A stretch of 64,000 nt of DNA from Bacteroidota bacterium (lineage in GTDB: Bacteria > Bacteroidota > Bacteroidia > B-17B0 > Aurantibacillaceae): positions 372,001 through 436,000 of the forward strand of contig JAUXZS010000028.1 in the NCBI GenBank assembly GCA_030692515.1. Reading direction: 5' to 3'. The notes beneath the pieces are model-generated. The model was not told where the DNA came from, did not search any database, and was given only the letters and a program-made list of their open reading frames with translations. Positions 47,186-56,822 of the stretch are shown in pieces (the first letter of the stretch is position 1; every line of letters starts with the position of its first letter). Both the position numbers and the translations under genes were made by a program.

Positions 47186-47329
47186 TTAACCACATAGGTA
47201 CATAGAGTTTTCTTAGGTAAAACTAAATTCTAAAAAGTAAGTCATAGAATTTTCTTCGTTTACGAAGAAAACTATGTAACCTCCTTAAAGGTTTTGGGAT
47301 ATCTTTTTTATTTTTTCTATGTGGTTTAA
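47186..47329. repeat. Nested palindromic intergenic repeat
   Basis: Outer arms TTAACCACATAG (47186-47197) and CTATGTGGTTTAA (47317-47329) are inverted copies. Inside lie CATAGAGTTTTC against GAAAACTATG and a hairpin TTTTCTTCGTTTACGAAGAA. The unit begins at the stop region of the glycosyltransferase gene. Confidence 0.6.
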
Positions 47330-47558
47330 AAATTTTTAATTCTTTGTACTACACAAGTCTAACTAGTTTAAGATGTACTTATCAACAGCCTGTTAAATCT
47401 TTATAACACCTGTTAATACTTTATTTTCTTTAGCACCCATCTCTAAAGCCTTTAAAATCAACCAATTTGAAAGGAACTGTTAATTACCTCTTTTTTTGTT
47501 AATAAAGGCATTTCTTTAAGGAGTTAAGCCTTCGTATTTTTAGTAATTAGGTATAAAA
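47330..47558 (+). promoter_or_regulatory. Upstream region of the MukF-like gene
   Basis: Three CTGTTAA copies lie at 47390, 47410 and 47477; the first two are 20 bp apart. A DnaA-box-like TTATCAACA lies at 47379. No ORF and no full promoter consensus were seen. The repeats are candidate operator sites. Confidence 0.35.
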
Positions 47559-48815
47559 ATGGCACTACAAGTCAATGTTAACGATATTCTCTCTCAGCTC
47601 TACCACCAACGTGGCGTAGTTGAGTTCTTATTTGCTAACCGCGAAAACATAACGGTTAACGAATTGCTGTCTCGCGAAGATATTTCGTCGGAACAATATC
47701 AAAAATTAAAGTCACTCGATTTAGTTTACGAATACGAAAACATCGTTAGTTTAAACGATGCGGTGGTAGCTATGTTTGAAGACTTTATGGAGATTGGAGA
47801 AGTTACTCCAGGCTTTATTAACGATTACATTAATGAGTTAAATCGTCACATCCGCTTCTATCAGGAAGCCCGTGAAATGCGCTTTTTAAGAAGTATTAAA
47901 AAATATTTAAAACGTATTAATTCTACTTTAACTCGCGAAATTATTAAACTTCAAAAAAATGTAGATGATACCTACAAGAACGAAAGTAATTACCGTATCA
48001 AACTACAAAAGCTTGAAGATTACCGAGAAAAACGCGACACGATAATTGAATTTATTAAAAAAACCGGCGATGTTGTTGAAGACACCCGCGCCTTATTTAA
48101 TTTAACTAACGATACCGAGCTTTACGGGATCGTAAATGCTTTAAAAGCTAGTTTGATTGAAAATCTGGATTATTTAATTGAGATTCAAACCGACATTACA
48201 GATTTCATCAATAAAATTCAATTCCAGATTGATGTTTATAAAAAAGCACAGCGCTTAAAAGAAATTAAAGAGCATGGCTCACTTTACTTTAAAACCAATT
48301 TTAAAGAAATTGTTGGGAATATAAACACACTTAAACACAACGGTCATAAAACACCAAAAACAAAAATTGCCATCGACTTTTTATATACCGATGATGGACA
48401 TGTTTTATGTAAACGTATTGCCGAAAAATATAAACTTACCCGTTTAATGGTTCGTGGAGTTGCCGGCAAAATGGCGGGCGATTTTAAAGACAAAGGTTTA
48501 GAACAACAAATAAAATTAGATACCGAAAAATTAGTAGAACGTTTTTTAGTTCAAACTAAAGCTAATTTATTTCAATACTTAATGGATTATAAATTTCCAA
48601 AAGCTATAGGTACCGTTACATTTGAAGACAGGTTATCCTTATTTGTTGAGATTGCGATGGAATACCAAAACGATTTGGATTTTAAATATCGCTTACAATA
48701 TGTTGATTATAATGATACGGGCAGCGATGTGAAAAAACGTTTAGGTTATACTTTAATTCTTCCATTGAAAGATAGAGCGAAAAAAAAGAAAGAGAAAAAA
48801 ACAGTTGAGGAATAA
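47559..48815 (+). CDS. MukF/MksF (JetA)-like kleisin subunit
   Basis: The 418-aa protein is almost entirely helical. It has a winged-helix-like start (residues 1-90: ILSQLYHQRGVVEFLFANRE, VNELLSRED), a long four-helix/coiled-coil middle and a C-terminal winged-helix-like domain. No enzyme motif is present. As the first of three genes followed by a MukE-like and a MukB-like protein, it takes the kleisin place of a MukBEF/MksBEF-type SMC complex, which bridges the two ATPase heads. Assignment rests on architecture and gene order. Confidence 0.7.
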   Translation: MALQVNVNDILSQLYHQRGVVEFLFANRENITVNELLSREDISSEQYQKLKSLDLVYEYENIVSLNDAVVAMFEDFMEIGEVTPGFINDYINELNRHIRFYQEAREMRFLRSIKKYLKRINSTLTREIIKLQKNVDDTYKNESNYRIKLQKLEDYREKRDTIIEFIKKTGDVVEDTRALFNLTNDTELYGIVNALKASLIENLDYLIEIQTDITDFINKIQFQIDVYKKAQRLKEIKEHGSLYFKTNFKEIVGNINTLKHNGHKTPKTKIAIDFLYTDDGHVLCKRIAEKYKLTRLMVRGVAGKMAGDFKDKGLEQQIKLDTEKLVERFLVQTKANLFQYLMDYKFPKAIGTVTFEDRLSLFVEIAMEYQNDLDFKYRLQYVDYNDTGSDVKKRLGYTLILPLKDRAKKKKEKKTVEE

Positions 48816-48887
48816 ATGATACCGGACTAAAGACGGTAAGAATCAAGACAAAAAGAAACAAAATAAATTAAACCAGAAATAAGAAAA

Positions 48888-49496
48888 ATGTTAGCAGAAG
48901 ATTTTAATTTACCAAAACAAACCCATGATATTTTTGGGGTTATGGCACGTGGAAATTTTATTTCAAGTAATGGCACAAGAGATGGGATGAACCGTTTATA
49001 CGATGTAATTAACAATCCGGATAATTTCGACAGATTGCAAGCCTACTTTAATGTTATCAGATATAATATTGAACGCGGAAACAACTTTTTTTATTTTTCA
49101 AAATTAAGCGAGCCAAATAGCGAACTTGAAAAAAAACTGGAGCGTTTTGAACGTTATATTGACATTATAGATTTATTAGCTAGTATGGATAATAAAATTA
49201 CTATTGGTAGTCGATTTAGACCCGGTGAAATTGCCGAAGAATGCAATGCCAACGTACGTTTGAAACAAAAACTACAAAAAATTCCGTTATACCGTTCTGA
49301 AACATTACATAATAAAGTAAGAGAAATTTGTGACTTAATGAGTCGCGATTCATTTTTAGAAATGGAAGATGAAAAAACAGAATCTTATAAGGTGTTAGAT
49401 TCTTATGCCTATTTATTAGATGTTATTAATTCGGTTGCTATTTATGAAGATAGCAGCTCAAGCTCAGATGACACATCGGGAATAGTTTATAATTAA
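48888..49496 (+). CDS. MukE/MksE (JetB)-like accessory subunit
   Basis: The 202-aa protein has the pattern of MukE-type tandem winged helices. A first segment is IFGVMARGNFISSNG...RLYDVI, then RLQAYFNVIRYNIERGNNFF, in the style G-x-F-I...YF..I...I..G.NFFYF of MksE/JetB proteins. The acidic C-terminus is probably disordered. It lies 72 bp after the kleisin gene and 95 bp before the SMC gene. MukE dimers bind the kleisin and help DNA loading. Confidence 0.7.
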   Translation: MLAEDFNLPKQTHDIFGVMARGNFISSNGTRDGMNRLYDVINNPDNFDRLQAYFNVIRYNIERGNNFFYFSKLSEPNSELEKKLERFERYIDIIDLLASMDNKITIGSRFRPGEIAEECNANVRLKQKLQKIPLYRSETLHNKVREICDLMSRDSFLEMEDEKTESYKVLDSYAYLLDVINSVAIYEDSSSSSDDTSGIVYN

Positions 49497-49591
49497 CAGC
49501 GTCACCCTGAGCGGAGTCGAAGGGAAAAAGTAAAAAAAGACTCAGCAAAAAAATTAAAATAGAGTTAAGATTAAGATATAAGAAATAAAGA

Positions 49592-52500
49592 ATGGAAAAT
49601 AACTGTAGAATATTAAATAGAATTGTTGAGATAAATATTTCCAACGTAAAGTATGCTGATATAGAATTAAGTGGAAATACATGTTTTGTTGGAACAAATA
49701 ACTTTGGAAAAACATCTTTGCAACGTGCCATCCTTTTCTTTTATAGCGCTAACAGCAGAGGCTTGGGTATTTCGTCTTCACAAAAACCTTTTGAGGAACA
49801 CTATTTCCGCTACGAAAATTCTTATTTAATTTACGAAATTGCTACCGAAGAAAAATCGTTTTTTGTAATGGTTTATCGTCACAATAAATTAGTGTTTCGT
49901 TTTGTTGATGCCCCATTTGACCCGGATTTTTTCTTTACGGCAAATGATGAAGCAATGAAAATTAAAGACATTATTGCTAATTTAGAAAAAAGAGGTATCT
50001 ATATTTCCAACCAAATTGATACATTTGAACGTTACAGAAATATTATTTACGGAACAGAAACTGACAAACAACTCTCGAAATTTTATTTATTAAAAGGAAA
50101 CGAGAAGTATCAAAACATTCCTAAATCAATTACCAATGTATTTTTATCTTCAAAAAGTAGTGTCGATTCTCGCTTCATAAAAGACTTTATTGCTAACTCC
50201 TTAACAAATGAAAATAGCAGTATTAAGTTAGAACAAGTTGAGCGTCAGTTACGCCAATTCAACGAAAAATATTCTGATATTGAAACGTATTTAAAGAAAG
50301 AATCAACTCAGTTAATTGAAATGATTGATAAAAAATACGATCAGGTTCACATGTTAAAGGGTGCTCAAATGGAAATGGCAGACAAACTAGGTAGTAGTTT
50401 ACGTTTTGCAGAAACACAAAATGAAGCCATTCGTGATGCCTCTAAAAAGAAAGAAGAAGAATTAGAAGCACTAACCTCTGAACACGAGACTCAAAAAGAA
50501 CATATTGAAAGTAAACAAAATGATATTCGTGAAGAAATAGGTTACTATGATCGTACAATACGCGATGCTAATAAAAAAGCAAAAGCCTATAAAGATCAAA
50601 ATGTAGAAGAAGCACTTGAAAAAAATCAAGAACGCGAAAAATTACAAGTAGAATTAAATATTGCCCGTCGTGAATACGAAAGTTTAACTTCTAATGTAGC
50701 AAGTATTGAAATGAAATACACTACGTTAATTGAGCAATTACGTAACGATAAAACAAGTTATGTAAACAAAATAAATTCTCGTACCAGCGAAATATTTAAT
50801 CATTATAACGAATTACAATTACTTCAAAAAAACGAATACAATAAGCGTGATAATGAATTAAAACAAAAACGTGACGAAGGTGTAAACGAAGTTAGTTCCG
50901 AAATTACAGCTAAACAAATTGAATTTAACGAATTAAAAAGTGAAGAGAAAGTAATTCGTACCACTCGTTTTTACGAAGATGAAATAAAAGACTTAGAAAG
51001 CGAATTAGCCGAATTAAGAGCAGTAAGTTACAAGAACAAAAGTGAGCGCGCCATTAAACAAAACATGGTGCAAACCTTGCAACGTGAGTGGGAAGCATTA
51101 GAAACAAAATTAAAAGCCTCTTTAAGCAATCGTGTTAATCAAACCAACAACGAAATAATTAAGATTAAAAACGAAATTAAAGATATTGAAGGTAAATTAA
51201 ATGTACAGCACGATGCCTTTTACGGTTTCTTAGAAAAAAATGTAAAAAACTGGCATAATACCATTGGTAAAGTAGTTAACGAAAAACTATTATTTAGAAC
51301 CGATATTACTCCCGAATTAAAACAAGAAACTGCAGATACTCTTTATGGTATTAGTTTAAATCTTGATACCGTAGACGTTGTTTCAAAATCAATTGAAGAA
51401 TATCAATTCGAAAAAAATGAACGCTTAGCGCAGATTCGTGATTTAGAAGAAGCTTTAAATGTTTTTCAAACTTCAAATAATGAAGAAAAAATGTTGGCCG
51501 CCGATAAGTTTGGTAAACAATTGGGAGAAATGAAAGAAGACGTGAAAGTTCTCACTTACTCTTTAGAATTAGCCGACAAACGCGAACAAAAATTAGGTGG
51601 TGAGTTAGAAGAATGGAGAAGTAAAGCGGGTATTGAAGTTGAACAATCTTTAACCGGAAATCGTCAGCGTTTAAATCTTATTGAAGAGGAATTATCTATC
51701 TTAAATAAAAAGAAAAATAATTTATTAAACGATTTTAATAATCAGTTTGATAAATTAAAAGCTTATAACGAAGAGCGTTTAGCAGAATTAAAAGAAAGAC
51801 AAGAAACCGAAATTTCTGAACTTGAAGTTGAAAAGAAAAATCAAGTAAAAGAGTTTGAAAACAAAGAAGACGAATTATCAAAAGAAAAAGAAACCAACTT
51901 TAAGAGCAAAGGTGTAGATGCTAAACAACTTAAAAGTGTTGAAAGCAGAATGAAAGAGATACAAGAAGCGCTTAAAGAAATTGAACAATACTCACAAATT
52001 ATTAGTGATTATTTAAAAGATAAGCGTGAAATTTTTGATAAACTTCCTGACTTTATTCAAAAGAAAGAAGAGTTTGTAAAAAGCAACAATGACCTTACTT
52101 TACAATTGGAAGAAACCATGCGTAAGTATACTGCTAAACGTTTAGAATTAAATAAACAAAAAAAGGGTTACGATGAAGAATTAATCGATTTTAATAATGG
52201 TATTAATTTTTACACGAAAAACTTTAGAGAAACACCTGTCTATACAAAATACTCTGACATAATTGAACGTGCTGAAGCAAAACGCACGAATTATAACATT
52301 ATGGATTTGTGTACACAATTATTAAAGAACGATTCTCACTTTAACGAAGAGTACGGCGCATTTCAACGTTACGTGAACGAATTTGCCGGAAAATTCAGAA
52401 TAGATAATCACTTTAACTTTGTAATTCGTAACGACGCTTCGCAAGGCGAATACGAGCGTTTTGCTCAAAACTTACGCTCATTCATTAACGAAAATAAAAT

Positions 52501-53278
52501 TGAATTATCAATTGCAGAAACAGCTACACAAATTGGTTTAGTTACCGATAGTATTGCTACTAAAGTAAAAGAACTTAGCGGACAAAAAGATAAAATTCAA
52601 CACATTATTACTTTAATTGCTGAAGATTTTAAGAAAGCAGAATTTGAAGAAAGTAAATTAATTGAATTTATTAAAATACGTTTAGAAGAATCAGACAATA
52701 AAGTTTACAAACTATTAAAACGTATTCAAGAATTCCGCGAAGAGAATGGACTAGTTTATAACGAAGGTTTATTTAATACCGATTTTGCAACCGGGCAAAA
52801 AAGAGAAATTAGCGGCCGCGCTGTTAAATTACTAGAGCAATTACGTAATGCTATTAAAGAACAAGAGCAAGAAGAAATTCGTTTACAAGATTTATTTGAA
52901 TTAAAGTTCAACATTAAAGAAGGAATGAATGAAACCGGCTGGACTCATAAAATTGATAGCATTGGTAGTACAGGAACAGATATTTTGGTAAAGGCAATTA
53001 TTTACATTACCCTACTCCATGTATTTATTAAAGAATCGTCGCATCGTAGTAGCTCTGATTTTAAAGTGCATTGTATTATTGACGAGGTAGGGCAAATTTC
53101 TGCTCACTACTTACGTGAATTATTACGTTTTGCTAAAAACCGAAATATTATGATGATTAATGGTTTACCAAATAAATCAGGATTAGAAAGTCATTATAAA
53201 TACACTTACCAATTTAGAAGAGAAGAAAACAACAACGTTCGTATTTTCCCAAGTATTGTAACAGAAGTAGAAGCTTAA
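49592..53278 (+). CDS. MukB/MksB (JetC)-like SMC ATPase
   Basis: The 1228-aa protein has a split ATPase head joined by a very long charged coiled coil (about residues 230-900). Walker A is GTNNFGKT (34-41). The signature segment SIGSTGTDILVKAI is at about 1123-1136, and Walker B CIIDE is at 1161-1165. The order S-x-GTG-x-ILVK before the Walker B resembles MukB rather than Rad50 or classical SMC. Together with the two upstream genes it forms a condensin-like complex that organises DNA or, in Wadjet systems, traps plasmids. No JetD nuclease/topoisomerase-like gene follows: a terminator and convergent gene come next. Confidence 0.85.
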   Translation: MENNCRILNRIVEINISNVKYADIELSGNTCFVGTNNFGKTSLQRAILFFYSANSRGLGISSSQKPFEEHYFRYENSYLIYEIATEEKSFFVMVYRHNKLVFRFVDAPFDPDFFFTANDEAMKIKDIIANLEKRGIYISNQIDTFERYRNIIYGTETDKQLSKFYLLKGNEKYQNIPKSITNVFLSSKSSVDSRFIKDFIANSLTNENSSIKLEQVERQLRQFNEKYSDIETYLKKESTQLIEMIDKKYDQVHMLKGAQMEMADKLGSSLRFAETQNEAIRDASKKKEEELEALTSEHETQKEHIESKQNDIREEIGYYDRTIRDANKKAKAYKDQNVEEALEKNQEREKLQVELNIARREYESLTSNVASIEMKYTTLIEQLRNDKTSYVNKINSRTSEIFNHYNELQLLQKNEYNKRDNELKQKRDEGVNEVSSEITAKQIEFNELKSEEKVIRTTRFYEDEIKDLESELAELRAVSYKNKSERAIKQNMVQTLQREWEALETKLKASLSNRVNQTNNEIIKIKNEIKDIEGKLNVQHDAFYGFLEKNVKNWHNTIGKVVNEKLLFRTDITPELKQETADTLYGISLNLDTVDVVSKSIEEYQFEKNERLAQIRDLEEALNVFQTSNNEEKMLAADKFGKQLGEMKEDVKVLTYSLELADKREQKLGGELEEWRSKAGIEVEQSLTGNRQRLNLIEEELSILNKKKNNLLNDFNNQFDKLKAYNEERLAELKERQETEISELEVEKKNQVKEFENKEDELSKEKETNFKSKGVDAKQLKSVESRMKEIQEALKEIEQYSQIISDYLKDKREIFDKLPDFIQKKEEFVKSNNDLTLQLEETMRKYTAKRLELNKQKKGYDEELIDFNNGINFYTKNFRETPVYTKYSDIIERAEAKRTNYNIMDLCTQLLKNDSHFNEEYGAFQRYVNEFAGKFRIDNHFNFVIRNDASQGEYERFAQNLRSFINENKIELSIAETATQIGLVTDSIATKVKELSGQKDKIQHIITLIAEDFKKAEFEESKLIEFIKIRLEESDNKVYKLLKRIQEFREENGLVYNEGLFNTDFATGQKREISGRAVKLLEQLRNAIKEQEQEEIRLQDLFELKFNIKEGMNETGWTHKIDSIGSTGTDILVKAIIYITLLHVFIKESSHRSSSDFKVHCIIDEVGQISAHYLRELLRFAKNRNIMMINGLPNKSGLESHYKYTYQFRREENNNVRIFPSIVTEVEA

Positions 53279-53297
53279 TATTCTTCTTTGAAAAAAT

Positions 53298-53342
53298 AAA
53301 CCATCCTTAACGCGCTATTAGCGAAGTTGTGGGTGGTTTTTT
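53298..53342 (+). terminator. Terminator of the SMC operon
   Basis: The stem AAACCATCC pairs with GGGTGGTTT (one G-T pair), encloses a smaller CGCT/AGCG hairpin and is followed by six T residues. It sits 20 bp after the SMC stop and ends the three-gene transcript. Confidence 0.75.
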
Positions 53343-53360
53343 ATTAAAAACAATTTACAA

Positions 53361-53506
53361 TACCCCGTTGGCGCGGATTTGTAACCCGTGCGTATTTTAA
53401 AGTTCTTTGATTTTGCTTTGCAGATGTTTTTTGTTTTTGGAGCACAGATTATAAATCTGCGCTATCGTTCGTAAACCCGCTCCTCAGAATTTATAATTCT
53501 GCGCAA
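53361..53506. repeat. Short-palindrome repeat block
   Basis: A gene-free stretch with GC-richer palindromic units in AT-rich surroundings: GCGCGGATTTGTAACCCGTGC, AGCACAGATTATAAATCTGCGCT (split over its centre AGATTATAAATCT) and CAGAATTTATAATTCTG. The similar words suggest diverged copies of one interspersed element. Confidence 0.45.
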
Positions 53507-53568
53507 TAATCCAATTAAGCGTACGAATTGATTTAAATAATTTGCTCTTTGTCAAAAATAAAGTCAAC

Positions 53569-53601
53569 AAAAAACCCTCTAGAAAAATCGAGAGGGTTTT
53601 A
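53569..53601. terminator. Bidirectional terminator
   Basis: A perfect stem AAAACCCTCT...AGAGGGTTTT, with an A-tract on one side and a T-tract on the other. It serves the minus-strand lipoprotein gene that ends at 53623, and could back up the SMC operon terminator. Confidence 0.85.
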
Positions 53602-53622
53602 AATAATTTAAATTCTATTCAA

Positions 53623-54480
53623 TTAAATAATAGAAGTCCTTAAAGCGTAAATCTTTTCAGATATTGATTTAAAGTTTGCTTCTTTAAAATCTTTTGGATC
53701 TTTAATAGCAGTTATTTCAGTTAAAATAACTTTTAATTTATCATTTATTTCACAGCATTCTTTTTTATCTTTATACTCATCTAATAACTCAGATAAGTTT
53801 TTTAAGTAAAAACGTTGGTCCCATAATTGTTTATATCCTTTATCTTTTGCAGCTTGTTCTGTTGCCACTTCTGTAATTTTGCAAGTTAAATTTAATGCTT
53901 CTATCCAAGAACCAGCAAAAACTGCAGCTGCAGTATAAACACGCTCATTAGTTCTTAAATAAGAATCGCTTTTCACAAAAATCTCATCTAATATTCTTAG
54001 CAAAGAATCTTTATTTGCAATATTTTTTTCAGCACGTTTACCAACCATTTGGTCAACTGCACTTTTTAAACCTAAAGCTTCAGATTTTACTAAAACTGCT
54101 TTCATATATTTTAAAACATCTTCACCAACGTTATTAACCATGGCATAAGACATATCAATATTAAAAGCGCCTAATTGCAATCCTTTATTAAATTCAGCCG
54201 CAGGACTTGCTTTTTTAGTGTCAACTAAAAAACTATTGTTGTAAGGAATTCCCCAACTCGAAATTTCATTAACACTAGAAACTGGTGAAGGAATATTGGC
54301 GATTGCAAAATCAAATTTAAATTTTGTATCCTCATTAACAGTAATGGGAGTTGTATCTTTTGGGGCGTTATCTATTGCCAAAGAATCGTTTGTTTCTTTA
54401 AATTCATCTGATTGTTTATCACCACAAGACGATAAAATAACCAATAAAGAAAAACTTGTTGCGTAAAGTATTTTATTCAT
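53623..54480 (-). CDS. Hypothetical lipoprotein
   Basis: Starting at the ATG 54480, the protein (about 285 aa) has a lipoprotein signal (YATSFSLLVILSSC). The mature part is helical, with a DUF-like pattern not recognised (NKGLQLGAFNIDMSYAMVNN, then a long helix region and KECCEINDKL). An upstream ATG at 54501 adds a basic SLKSKK and is less likely. It is probably outer- or inner-membrane anchored. Function unknown. Confidence 0.75.
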   Translation of the reverse strand: MNKILYATSFSLLVILSSCGDKQSDEFKETNDSLAIDNAPKDTTPITVNEDTKFKFDFAIANIPSPVSSVNEISSWGIPYNNSFLVDTKKASPAAEFNKGLQLGAFNIDMSYAMVNNVGEDVLKYMKAVLVKSEALGLKSAVDQMVGKRAEKNIANKDSLLRILDEIFVKSDSYLRTNERVYTAAAVFAGSWIEALNLTCKITEVATEQAAKDKGYKQLWDQRFYLKNLSELLDEYKDKKECCEINDKLKVILTEITAIKDPKDFKEANFKSISEKIYALRTSII

Positions 54481-54600
54481 TTTTTTTGATTTTAATGACA
54501 AATATAATCTCTTTTTTCTTTTTTAGGATATATTTTATTAAACAGAAGAGATTTTAATAAAACATCATCTCAGAGCAGAATTTGGGCTTAATTTGAGAGA

Positions 54601-56046
54601 TTATTTACCAACCGCTTGGTAATAATTAAGGTAATTGCTACGCCAGGTCTTATTTGCTAAGGCATTGTATTTTTCAAATAAGGGTAAATCATCTGTATTT
54701 ACTAATTGTGTAGTTTCAAAATTTGTTGCAATTTCAAAAGGTAATGGTCCAAATATGTTTAAAGAGCAAACAAATAACAAATTCCTATAATTCTCATTTG
54801 CCGATGACGCACAAACTTTTACATTAAACCCAGCTGTAGTTAAGGTGTTATATAAAATACTACTACCCAATCCAGATTTACCTTTCATATATCCATGCCA
54901 ATTAATTACTAGCAAGGCAGAATCATTTAAATTATTTTTTAATTGGTTTAAACTTTCAGTAGTTAAAACATGAGAGGGTTGCTCTTCTGCTTTAAAAATG
55001 TCTACCAAAACCAAATCATATATTTTATTACAGTGGTTTAAATAATACCGAGCGTCAGAACAAATTGGAATAACTTTTTTATTTAAATCAAAAAAATTAA
55101 TGGCGGCATCAATAATATCTTTATCAAATTCAACACCGTCTGTAGTATAATTTTTATTTTGAAATAGATTAGCAGTTAAACCTCCGCCCAAACCTAAAAC
55201 CAAAGCACTTTTATTTTTTTTGGAATAAGGAACTATGGAATCAAGCAATTTTACATAATCAGAAACCGAACTTTTTGTTTCTAAATTCATTTCGGTTTGG
55301 ATAATATTATTAATTTTTAAAATTCTAATTTTCTCTTTCTTTTCATTCAATACATCAAGTACTTCTAATTGACCTAAAATACTATTACCGTAAAACAAGT
55401 TTTTTGTTTCTAATAAACTAAATTGAAGGTTTAAATAAATAAAAGCGGCGAATAAAATGAAGTATATTAATTTATAAAACTTAAAAATAAAAATATTAGT
55501 GATAAATAATATGCTTCCAAAAAGCATTAAACAATAGGTTAATCCTATTGCCGGTATTAAATAAAAACCGCACAAAAAAGTGGCTAAAATTCCTCCAAAA
55601 GTAGAAACAGCATAAACAGTGCCGCTAATCTTACCCGCTTGTTTACTCTCTTTAGTTTGAATGTAAATAAATAATGGTGAGGTCGCTCCTAAAAAAAATA
55701 TTGGAAAAAACAACAATATAAAAGTGCTTAAAACTACGGCAATTAAAAAAGGTAAATAAGAAATCCACGGTATTAAATACCGACTAATTACAGGCATTAA
55801 AATCACAAAAAGAGAAGCGAAAATTAAAATTTGAAATAACTTTTTTGAATGTTGTTTAGATTTTTCACTTATTAAGCCGCCAAAAAAATAACCCAAAGCA
55901 AGTGCAACTAAAGTTATTCCCATTACCGAAGCCCAAACATATAAACTGCTTCCAAATATTGGAGCAAGTAGTTTGGCTCCACATAATTCTGCAGCCATTA
56001 CCACAGCACCTTCAATAAAACTCAAGAATAATAATTTTTTTATCAT
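54601..56046 (-). CDS. Membrane-anchored spermidine synthase-like protein
   Basis: The 481-aa protein joins about seven N-terminal transmembrane helices (residues 1-215) to a C-terminal class I methyltransferase-like fold of the spermidine synthase family. The SAM-like loop is LVLGLGGGLTANLF, the acidic strand is GVEFDKDI, and the active-site-like strand is LVLVDIFKAEEQPSHV. Fused forms are widespread but their reaction is mostly untested, so polyamine synthesis should not be assumed. It overlaps the TauE gene by 4 bp (ATGA). Confidence 0.82.
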   Translation of the reverse strand: MIKKLLFLSFIEGAVVMAAELCGAKLLAPIFGSSLYVWASVMGITLVALALGYFFGGLISEKSKQHSKKLFQILIFASLFVILMPVISRYLIPWISYLPFLIAVVLSTFILLFFPIFFLGATSPLFIYIQTKESKQAGKISGTVYAVSTFGGILATFLCGFYLIPAIGLTYCLMLFGSILFITNIFIFKFYKLIYFILFAAFIYLNLQFSLLETKNLFYGNSILGQLEVLDVLNEKKEKIRILKINNIIQTEMNLETKSSVSDYVKLLDSIVPYSKKNKSALVLGLGGGLTANLFQNKNYTTDGVEFDKDIIDAAINFFDLNKKVIPICSDARYYLNHCNKIYDLVLVDIFKAEEQPSHVLTTESLNQLKNNLNDSALLVINWHGYMKGKSGLGSSILYNTLTTAGFNVKVCASSANENYRNLLFVCSLNIFGPLPFEIATNFETTQLVNTDDLPLFEKYNALANKTWRSNYLNYYQAVGK

Positions 56047-56822
56047 TTAATTACTCCAAAAAGTATTAAAAAACCCATTGCTAACATAAATATACCAACA
56101 AACCATTTAAAAAATTGTATGCTAGTTTTTTTAAATAATTTATTTCCTACAAATGCGCCAATCCAAGCAAAGAAAACAGCTAATAATAATAACTTAAAAT
56201 TTGTTTGTTCACTTTTTAAAACGGAAAAACTAGTGTATAAAGAAATCCTTATTACATCAACTAAGCAAGCAATAAACACACCTGTTGCAATAAACGCAGC
56301 TTTTTCTAACTTTAATCTTAATAAAAAAGCAGACCGTATTGAACCCTGATGACCACTAAAACCTCCAAAAAAACCGCTTAATAAACCTCCTAAAACTAAA
56401 AGCCCTTCACTAAAAGAAATTTCTGAAAGTTTAGGAATTAATTCAATAAGTGCAAATAACACAATTAGTAATCCAATTAATAACCCGGGCCAGGTTATTG
56501 TAAATTCATTTCCATTAAAAAAATAAGAGCCAATAATAACATCTATTTGTTCGATATACTTTAATGACCATGCACCTAAGAAAGCTGCTATTAAAGATGG
56601 AATACCAAACTTGAGCGCTATTTTCCAATTAATATTTTTAAAAACTAAACCTAACTTAAATAAGTTGTTTAAAAAATGAACACTCGCTGTTAAAGCGATT
56701 GCTATTGGCAAAGGATAATAAATAGCAAATACAGGCAATAAAATTGTTCCTAAACCAAACCCTGAAAAGAAAGTAAGGAAAGAAGCAATAAGGGAGGTGA
56801 TTGCTATTAGGACATAAATCAT
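56043..56822 (-). CDS. TauE/SafE-family sulfite/organosulfonate exporter-like protein
   Basis: The 259-aa membrane protein has seven to eight helices. Its paired motifs are typical of TauE/SafE: an FSGFGLGTILLPVFAIYYPL start and LGGLLSGFFGGFSGHQGSIR in the second half. The substrate is not predictable. It overlaps both neighbours by 4 bp and so forms an operon with the BadF-type kinase and the synthase-like protein. Confidence 0.85.
   Translation of the reverse strand: MIYVLIAITSLIASFLTFFSGFGLGTILLPVFAIYYPLPIAIALTASVHFLNNLFKLGLVFKNINWKIALKFGIPSLIAAFLGAWSLKYIEQIDVIIGSYFFNGNEFTITWPGLLIGLLIVLFALIELIPKLSEISFSEGLLVLGGLLSGFFGGFSGHQGSIRSAFLLRLKLEKAAFIATGVFIACLVDVIRISLYTSFSVLKSEQTNFKLLLLAVFFAWIGAFVGNKLFKKTSIQFFKWFVGIFMLAMGFLILFGVIK

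Noticed and set aside
47559-53278. Complete Wadjet (JetABCD) defence system
   Set aside because: No JetD-like gene follows; the operon ends with a terminator and a convergent lipoprotein gene.
53361-53506. Possible tRNA or small RNA in the GC-richer gap after the SMC operon
   Set aside because: The palindromes do not form a cloverleaf and no anticodon arm or T-loop is visible.
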